Source: Fontimicrobium_A sp034506455 (GTDB taxonomy: Bacteria; Zhuqueibacterota; Zhuqueibacteria; Residuimicrobiales; Krinioviventaceae). Taken from it: 11,083 nucleotides of DNA. A model generated the notes under the pieces. That model was not told where the DNA came from and ran no database searches. It saw nothing but the letters and a program-made list of their open reading frames with translations. The stretch is from positions 1-11,083 of the forward strand of contig JAPDPN010000100.1 of assembly GCA_034506455.1 (NCBI GenBank), read 5' to 3'. The translations under genes were made by a program, and so were the position numbers. Below are positions 7,024 to 11,083 of this stretch, in pieces (within the stretch, counting starts at the first letter, position 1; every line of letters begins with the position of its first letter).

Positions 7024-7710
7024 ATGGATAAAATTTTGATCATTGAGGACGAACAGGGTTTGGCAGAGGGTCTCAAGGACAATTTCGAAGCGGAAGGGTA
7101 CGCCGTCTCATTGGCCTTCGACGGCGAAGAGGGACTGCAAAAGGCGACGACCGAGCTGCCGGACGTCATCATTCTCGACATCATGCTGCCGAAAAAGTCG
7201 GGATTCGACGTCTGTAAGGAGCTGCGCAAGCAGGGGTTCCACATCCCCATCATTATGCTGACGGCGCGCACGCAGGAAGTTGACCGCGTTCTGGGTTTGG
7301 AGCTGGGCGCCGACGACTATGTTCCGAAGCCGTTTTCCACGCGCGAACTGTTGGCAAGGGTAAAGGCCATTCTGCGGCGAACAAAGAACAGTAAGGAAAA
7401 GAGCGAAGCCGTTGTCGACCTGGGCAAGATCAAGGTGGATTTCGAGCATTACACCGCCTTTGACAGCGAGAACAGGCCGGTAGACATGACCTATAAAGAG
7501 TTCGAAATCCTCAAGTATTTTATCCAGAACAAAGGGCGGACCATCAGTCGCGACGAGCTGCTGGACAAAGTGTGGGGTTACGAAATCTATCCGACTTCAC
7601 GAACGGTCGACAACCACATCGTCAAGCTGCGGAAAAAGATTGAAGAGAATCCGGAAAATCCCAAACATATTTTGACGGTTTACGGCATCGGCTATAAGTA
7701 CATCGATTGA
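7024..7710 (+). CDS. OmpR/PhoB-family response regulator
   Basis: A 228-aa DNA-binding response regulator. The receiver domain (1-118) shows the acidic pair E8-D9, phospho-acceptor D52 in IILDIMLP, T80 and K102 in the YVPKPFS segment, so it should be phosphorylatable. The C-terminal winged helix (about 128-228) has the family pattern MTYKEFEIL (155-163), RDELLDKVWG (176-185), RTVDNHIVKLRKKIE (193-207) and a final TVYGIGYKY (218-226). The lengths and linker are normal. AGGAG (7011-7015) lies 8 nt before the ATG and overlaps the end of the kinase gene, which it follows by 3 nt, so both are translated from one mRNA and the kinase is the evident partner. Its target genes are not known; the TolC-type gene 118 bp downstream is a natural candidate. 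Confidence 0.97.
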   Translation: MDKILIIEDEQGLAEGLKDNFEAEGYAVSLAFDGEEGLQKATTELPDVIILDIMLPKKSGFDVCKELRKQGFHIPIIMLTARTQEVDRVLGLELGADDYVPKPFSTRELLARVKAILRRTKNSKEKSEAVVDLGKIKVDFEHYTAFDSENRPVDMTYKEFEILKYFIQNKGRTISRDELLDKVWGYEIYPTSRTVDNHIVKLRKKIEENPENPKHILTVYGIGYKYID

Positions 7711-7756
7711 CGGTGCGCTCATCGACAAGAAATGTTTTACACAAATTAACGTCGAT

Positions 7757-7787
7757 ATGACACTAAAAACGGCAATTTAGCTATATT
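7757..7787 (+). promoter_or_regulatory. Possible promoter of the TolC-like gene
   Basis: ATGACA (7757-7762) and TATATT (7782-7787) match the sigma-70 consensus at five of six positions each, but their 19-bp spacer is longer than ideal. The -10-like element also reads TATATTTG, which fits the TAnnTTTG element used by Bacteroidota. The 118-bp spacer after the response regulator leaves room for a separate promoter. A 6-bp inverted repeat (ATCGAC 7721-7726, GTCGAT 7751-7756) ends next to it and might be an operator half-site pair. Confidence 0.35.
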
Positions 7788-7828
7788 TGAACCGTGGCGC
7801 TGGGAGTCAGTAACGAGGAGTTCGGTTG

Positions 7829-8776
7829 ATGCCGCGGTTCTTGCGTTGTAGAGTTTTTTTTCTCATTCTATTTGCGGCTTTACCGAGCCGCGCCAAGACA
7901 ATAGAGCTGACCCTGGACAGCGCGGTCGAGATCGCGATGAACAACAGCTACCGTATCCGGCAGCTCAAGTTGGGCATCGAGCGGTCTCGACAGTGGCTGA
8001 GAGCCGAACGGGCGGGACTGAAATCCAAGGTCTATCTTGACATCAAAGCGCCGCAGTTCAGCGCCGTTTCCGATTACAAATGGGATTCGGTGCAGGGGCG
8101 CGACATTATCGTTCGGCAAAACACACAGATGTGGTGGATGAACCTGGCGATCAGTCAGCCGGTCATCCTTTTCGGTTATCCCACCAACGGATATCTTTCC
8201 ATCAACAGCCGCATCTATCGCTACGACCAACTGGATGACGGCATTTGGGACACCAATTTCTACAATCGCTACTTTCTCAAATTCGAACAGCCCTTTTTTC
8301 AGCCCAACAAACTCAAAAACGATCTGGAGCGCGCGGAACTCCGGTTGGAGGAGAGCGAGCTCCGCTTTTTGGAAGACCAGGTCGACCTGATGCAGGACAT
8401 AGCCGANNNNNNNNNNNNNNNNNNNNNNNNNNNNNNNNNNNNNNNNNNNNNNNNNNNNNNNNNNNNNNNNNNNNNNNNNNNNNNNNNNNNNNNNNNNNNN
8501 NNNNNNCAGAATGTGCAGGAATATCAACAGCGGGCCTCGAGCATGGCTGAGAATTTGACCATGGCCCAGGAAATGACCGAGTACAACCTCGCACAATATG
8601 CAGAGGGCCGTATTTCGTTGCAGGATTTGCTTCAGGTGTTGAACCGCCAGAGAGAAACCGAGACCAATTATCTGGAAGCTGTTTTAGGCCTCAAAAAATC
8701 GCTCCTGACGTTGATGTTCAACACTTATTACGACTTTGAGCATCGTATTCGACTTTTGGACAAATATCGCTCATAG
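7829..8776 (+). CDS. TolC/OEP-family outer-membrane channel protein, interrupted by assembly gap
   Basis: Both ends of an outer-membrane factor are visible. A signal peptide (about 1-21, ending near PSRA) is followed by IELTLDSAVEIAMNNS, the standard OEP N-terminal helix start. Later come a beta-rich stretch (about 60-155, with WWMNLAISQPV) and a long helix ending at LMQDIA. After the 100-N gap, a coiled helix with NLAQYAEGRISLQDLLQVLN and a Leu-rich final helix match the C-terminal half of TolC proteins. The visible protein (about 280 residues apart from the N's) is far shorter than the usual 430-490 aa, so the gap probably hides about 150 residues. Reading frame across the N's is therefore meaningless. 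ATG 7829 is chosen because GAGGAG (7815-7820) lies 8 nt upstream; the in-frame TTG at 7826 is the alternative. No periplasmic adaptor or inner-membrane pump gene is in the window. It is followed after 9 nt by the GBD-repeat gene. Confidence 0.85.
   Translation: MPRFLRCRVFFLILFAALPSRAKTIELTLDSAVEIAMNNSYRIRQLKLGIERSRQWLRAERAGLKSKVYLDIKAPQFSAVSDYKWDSVQGRDIIVRQNTQMWWMNLAISQPVILFGYPTNGYLSINSRIYRYDQLDDGIWDTNFYNRYFLKFEQPFFQPNKLKNDLERAELRLEESELRFLEDQVDLMQDIAXXXXXXXXXXXXXXXXXXXXXXXXXXXXXXXXXXQNVQEYQQRASSMAENLTMAQEMTEYNLAQYAEGRISLQDLLQVLNRQRETETNYLEAVLGLKKSLLTLMFNTYYDFEHRIRLLDKYRS
8407..8506. other. Assembly gap (100 N)
   Basis: Exactly 100 undetermined bases interrupt the TolC-like gene. A run of 100 is a common placeholder for a gap of unknown size, so distances across it are not reliable. 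Both flanks look like parts of one OEP gene, which supports the join. Confidence 0.98.
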
Positions 8777-8785
8777 GGGATCGGT

Positions 8786-9826
8786 ATGGCCGAGACCATT
8801 TTCTCCTTTTCCAGGGAGTATTTTAGCGGCCGAAAGACGCTGTCGTTGATGATGCTCTTTTTCGTCGGCGGCCTTTTAAGCGGCGATCTCGCCCGACAGA
8901 TCGATCTGCAGGGGGAATGGCGATTCGAAATAGGTGATAATTTGGACTTTGCCCTCCCCTCCTTCAATGACGCCAAGTGGACGCGCGTCCAGGTGCCGGA
9001 CGCGTGGGAAAATCAAGGCTTTCCGGGTTACGACGGTTACGGCTGGTATCGAATTACCTTTGTCATGCCGGGTTACCTGCGCAATAAAATGCTTTTCTTC
9101 AAGCTCGGTCAGATCGACGATGTCGATCGGGTCTATTTTAACGGACACCTGATCGGAGGTCGGGGCGACTTTCCGCCGCGTTACAACACCGCCTTTAACG
9201 TCAACCGCGTGTATCAAATCCCCGGCACCTTGGTGCAGTTCGATCGCAGAAATACGCTTGCCGTACGAGTCTTTGATCTGCACGGCAGCGGCGGCATTGT
9301 GCACGGCGAGGTAGGTATTTATACGAACGACGAATTTCTGCCGCTGTTCATTGATCTAAGCGGTCCCTGGCGATTCAAGGCGGGCGACGATACTCAATTT
9401 GCTCTGAAAGACTTTAACGATACGGTTTGGCGCACCATCATTGTCCCCTCTTTTTGGGATCAACAGGGATTTTCTCAGGTCGGTTCCTATGCCTGGTATC
9501 GCAAGTCCTTTTATATGGACAATTACGGCAGTAACGAAAAAATGATTTTAGTTCTGGGCAAGATCAAAGAGATGGATCAGGTTTTTTTCAACGGAAGACA
9601 GATCGGCGAAACCGGCATGTTTCAGAGCGACTACAGCAACGGTTCGGTCAAATATCGGGATCAGGAACGCGCCTATTTTATTCCACCGGATCTCATTCAG
9701 AAGCATGGGATGAACACCATTGCCGTCCGTGTTTACGATGCCGAAGGCTGCGGCGGCATCTATGGCGGCTTTGTCGGCATCTGTACGCGCGAGGAATTTT
9801 TGCGCTACACAAAACGGAAAAAATGA
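8786..9826 (+). CDS. Exported protein of two tandem GH2-type galactose-binding-like domains, no catalytic domain
   Basis: A 346-aa protein with a signal peptide or N-terminal anchor (basic R16-K17, hydrophobic about 19-32). It is built from two homologous beta-sandwich repeats (about 39-180 and 189-333) like the sugar-binding N-domain of GH2 beta-galactosidases. Matched landmarks are LQGEWRF (41-47) and LSGPWRF (191-197), GWYRITF (86-92) and AWYRKSF (236-242), and VYFNG (116-120) and VFFNG (266-270), all exactly 150 residues apart. LAVRVFD (158-164) and IAVRVYD (312-318) are 154 apart, reflecting a 4-residue insertion in the second copy. Each repeat ends with a GGI...GEVGI or GGFVGI block. 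No TIM barrel or acidic GH2 catalytic motif follows, so a binding, structural or sensory role is more likely than hydrolysis. AGGGGA (8775-8780) lies 5 nt before the ATG and overlaps the stop of the TolC-like gene, which argues for coupled expression. The ligand is unknown. Confidence 0.85.
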   Translation: MAETIFSFSREYFSGRKTLSLMMLFFVGGLLSGDLARQIDLQGEWRFEIGDNLDFALPSFNDAKWTRVQVPDAWENQGFPGYDGYGWYRITFVMPGYLRNKMLFFKLGQIDDVDRVYFNGHLIGGRGDFPPRYNTAFNVNRVYQIPGTLVQFDRRNTLAVRVFDLHGSGGIVHGEVGIYTNDEFLPLFIDLSGPWRFKAGDDTQFALKDFNDTVWRTIIVPSFWDQQGFSQVGSYAWYRKSFYMDNYGSNEKMILVLGKIKEMDQVFFNGRQIGETGMFQSDYSNGSVKYRDQERAYFIPPDLIQKHGMNTIAVRVYDAEGCGGIYGGFVGICTREEFLRYTKRKK

Positions 9827-9936
9827 CCCCGCACCCCGTCCGCGCATTCTTGTTCGGCTGCCCGCTTTGCGAATAAGAGGGCTAAAGCTTCTGTTAATAA
9901 TTGCGGAAAAGGCCTCTAAAAGAATGGGGAAGCACA

Positions 9937-11083
9937 ATGGGTGAGCTGAACAAAAAACCTTACCTCGACGAGCTTCCTTCTCGCCAACAAACCAAAATTT
10001 TATACGATCGCTGCCGACCGCAGTACGAGGCGGCCGCCGCCAAGATCAGCCGCAAAATTCGCAGGCTGCTGCACCGCCGAAGGTTGAACGTCCTAATTCG
10101 CCTGCGCGTGAAAACCTTTGACAGCTTTTTCGGCAAAATTATACGCCTTTATAATGAAGGCCGCCGCGAAGGCTTGGTCATCAGCGACCTCATCGGCATC
10201 CGCATCATCTGTCCCTTTCTCGGCGACATCGAAACCGTAAAAAATCTGCTGCAGCAGCACTTTATTGTTCTGGAAATAGAACAAAAAGGCGCCGCACACT
10301 CGTTTAGAGAATTCGGCTACGAGTCGCTTCATTTACTCCTCAAGCTTCCCGACGGATGGATTACCGAGTCGATCCCTTATGCTCAGGACACCTGCGAGGT
10401 ACAGATTCGCACCAAACTTCAGGACGCCTGGGCGGAAGTAGAGCATGAGCTGATTTACAAGGCCGATTATTCGCTGCTGAACGAGCCGATCAAACGCAAA
10501 TTGGCGATGCTCAACGCCGGCCTGTCCCTTGCCGACACGATCTTTCAGGAGATACGCGACTATCAACGTGTACGGCAGACGAAAGAGGAAAAACGTCGGG
10601 CCGCCATCCTTTCGGCCATGGAGGCTATGCACAAGGCAAACCCCTTTCGCGAAGAGAACAATACAAACGGCAACTCCTCCGCCCCTGTCTTTATGCCGGT
10701 TAATTCGCTCGATCGGCTTTTGTTTCAGGCGTTGGACGCTCACGCGCGGCAAGATTACCATCGCGCCTTCAACCTTTATTCGCAGATCATCGAAAAATGT
10801 CAGGATCGAAAAATCTGCAGCGTGATCTACAACCATCGCGGCGCTATCCATCTGGCGCAGCAACAGTACGGACAAGCGATCAACGATTTCACCCACGCCA
10901 TTCAATTCAACCCTCAAAACTTCCGCGCCTACAACAACCGCGGCCTCTGCTACCGCATGCTGAAAAAGTACGACCGCGCCCTTGAAGACTTTGAATCCTC
11001 TTTAGAGATCGAGGCGCTGCAGACCGATGCCTTTTTGGGGCGATCGCAGGTCTTTTTCGACCTGGGCGATTTTTGCAAAGCGG
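9937..11083 (+). CDS. RelA/SpoT-type alarmone synthetase domain fused to TPR repeats (3' end missing)
   Basis: 382 codons are visible and the frame is still open at the window end. Residues about 50-185 form a (p)ppGpp-synthetase domain: RVKTFDSFFGKI (57-68, ATP-side R/K), DLIGIRII (84-91) with the Mg-binding Asp84, GYESLH (127-132) with the guanine-stacking Tyr128, EVQIRT (154-159) with catalytic Glu154, and DAWAEVEHELIYK (163-175). All key residues look intact. There is no N-terminal HD hydrolase domain and no TGS/ACT region, as in small alarmone synthetases. After a charged linker (about 205-255), TPR-like helical pairs start at about 260, 294 and 328, with a fourth cut off. NHRGAIHLAQQQYGQAINDF (299-318) is the clearest. 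GGGGA (9926-9930) lies 6 nt before the ATG; an in-frame stop at 9898-9900 limits extension. It makes (p)ppGpp or a related alarmone; the TPRs probably bind a protein partner. Confidence 0.9.
   Translation, partial: MGELNKKPYLDELPSRQQTKILYDRCRPQYEAAAAKISRKIRRLLHRRRLNVLIRLRVKTFDSFFGKIIRLYNEGRREGLVISDLIGIRIICPFLGDIETVKNLLQQHFIVLEIEQKGAAHSFREFGYESLHLLLKLPDGWITESIPYAQDTCEVQIRTKLQDAWAEVEHELIYKADYSLLNEPIKRKLAMLNAGLSLADTIFQEIRDYQRVRQTKEEKRRAAILSAMEAMHKANPFREENNTNGNSSAPVFMPVNSLDRLLFQALDAHARQDYHRAFNLYSQIIEKCQDRKICSVIYNHRGAIHLAQQQYGQAINDFTHAIQFNPQNFRAYNNRGLCYRMLKKYDRALEDFESSLEIEALQTDAFLGRSQVFFDLGDFCKA

Noticed and set aside
7721..7756. Inverted repeat ATCGAC/GTCGAT as a terminator after the response regulator
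   Set aside because: The stem is only 6 bp with a 24-nt loop and no T-run follows, so it does not look like an intrinsic terminator.
7880..8596. Minus-strand open frame spanning the N gap
   Set aside because: It is antisense to the TolC-like gene and continuous only because N's contain no stop codons.
8786..9826. Calling the repeat protein a GH2 beta-galactosidase
   Set aside because: Only the sugar-binding-like domain is present, twice; there is no Ig-like or catalytic barrel segment.
10093..10917. Two minus-strand open frames under the synthetase-TPR gene
   Set aside because: The plus strand encodes unmistakable RelA/SpoT and TPR motifs across the whole stretch, so these are antisense shadows.
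9937..11083. Calling the synthetase gene a toxSAS toxin-antitoxin system
   Set aside because: No small antitoxin-like gene is adjacent upstream, and the downstream side is outside the window; the TPR tail is not a known toxSAS antitoxin.

Overview
The window looks like chromosomal sequence from a Gram-negative bacterium of moderate GC content. It encodes a TolC-type outer-membrane channel, several proteins with Sec-type signal peptides, and the start of a division and cell-wall (dcw) cluster. A run of exactly 100 N's shows that it comes from a scaffolded draft or metagenome assembly. The mix of genes would suit the FCB side of the tree (for example Calditrichota, KSB1 or Ignavibacteria relatives). 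That placement is an impression, not something the sequence proves.

Left part (1-2329, minus strand): mraZ, rsmH, ftsL and the 5' part of ftsI/pbp lie in the standard dcw order and are tightly packed. The mraZ-rsmH gap is 3 nt, rsmH-ftsL overlap by 4 nt and ftsL-ftsI overlap by 1 nt. Upstream of mraZ are three TGGTGA-type repeats with an exact 10-bp period, the expected pattern for MraZ autoregulatory boxes. A fourth copy sits on the mraZ ribosome-binding region. The 388-bp divergent spacer up to 2717 also holds an imperfect direct repeat.

Middle part (2718-7710, plus strand): an exported GH13 alpha-amylase-type enzyme with a C-terminal CBM48-like domain overlaps by 4 nt an SDR oxidoreductase with an atypical active site. 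After 44 bp comes a membrane histidine kinase, followed 3 nt later by an OmpR/PhoB-type response regulator.

Right part (7829-11083, plus strand): a TolC/OEP-family channel gene is interrupted by the 100-N assembly gap. A 346-aa exported protein starts 9 nt after it and consists almost entirely of two tandem GH2-type galactose-binding-like domains without a catalytic domain. Last comes a (p)ppGpp-synthetase (RelA/SpoT) domain that lacks the HD hydrolase and is fused to C-terminal TPRs. It runs off the window end.

The dcw genes serve septation and peptidoglycan synthesis. The plus-strand genes suggest glucan degradation, envelope signalling, export and alarmone (stress) functions. Only the overlapping or closely spaced pairs (GH13-SDR, kinase-regulator, TolC-GBD) can be called probable operons. 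The most unusual items are the synthetase-TPR fusion and the catalytic-domain-free GH2-like repeat protein paired with a TolC channel.
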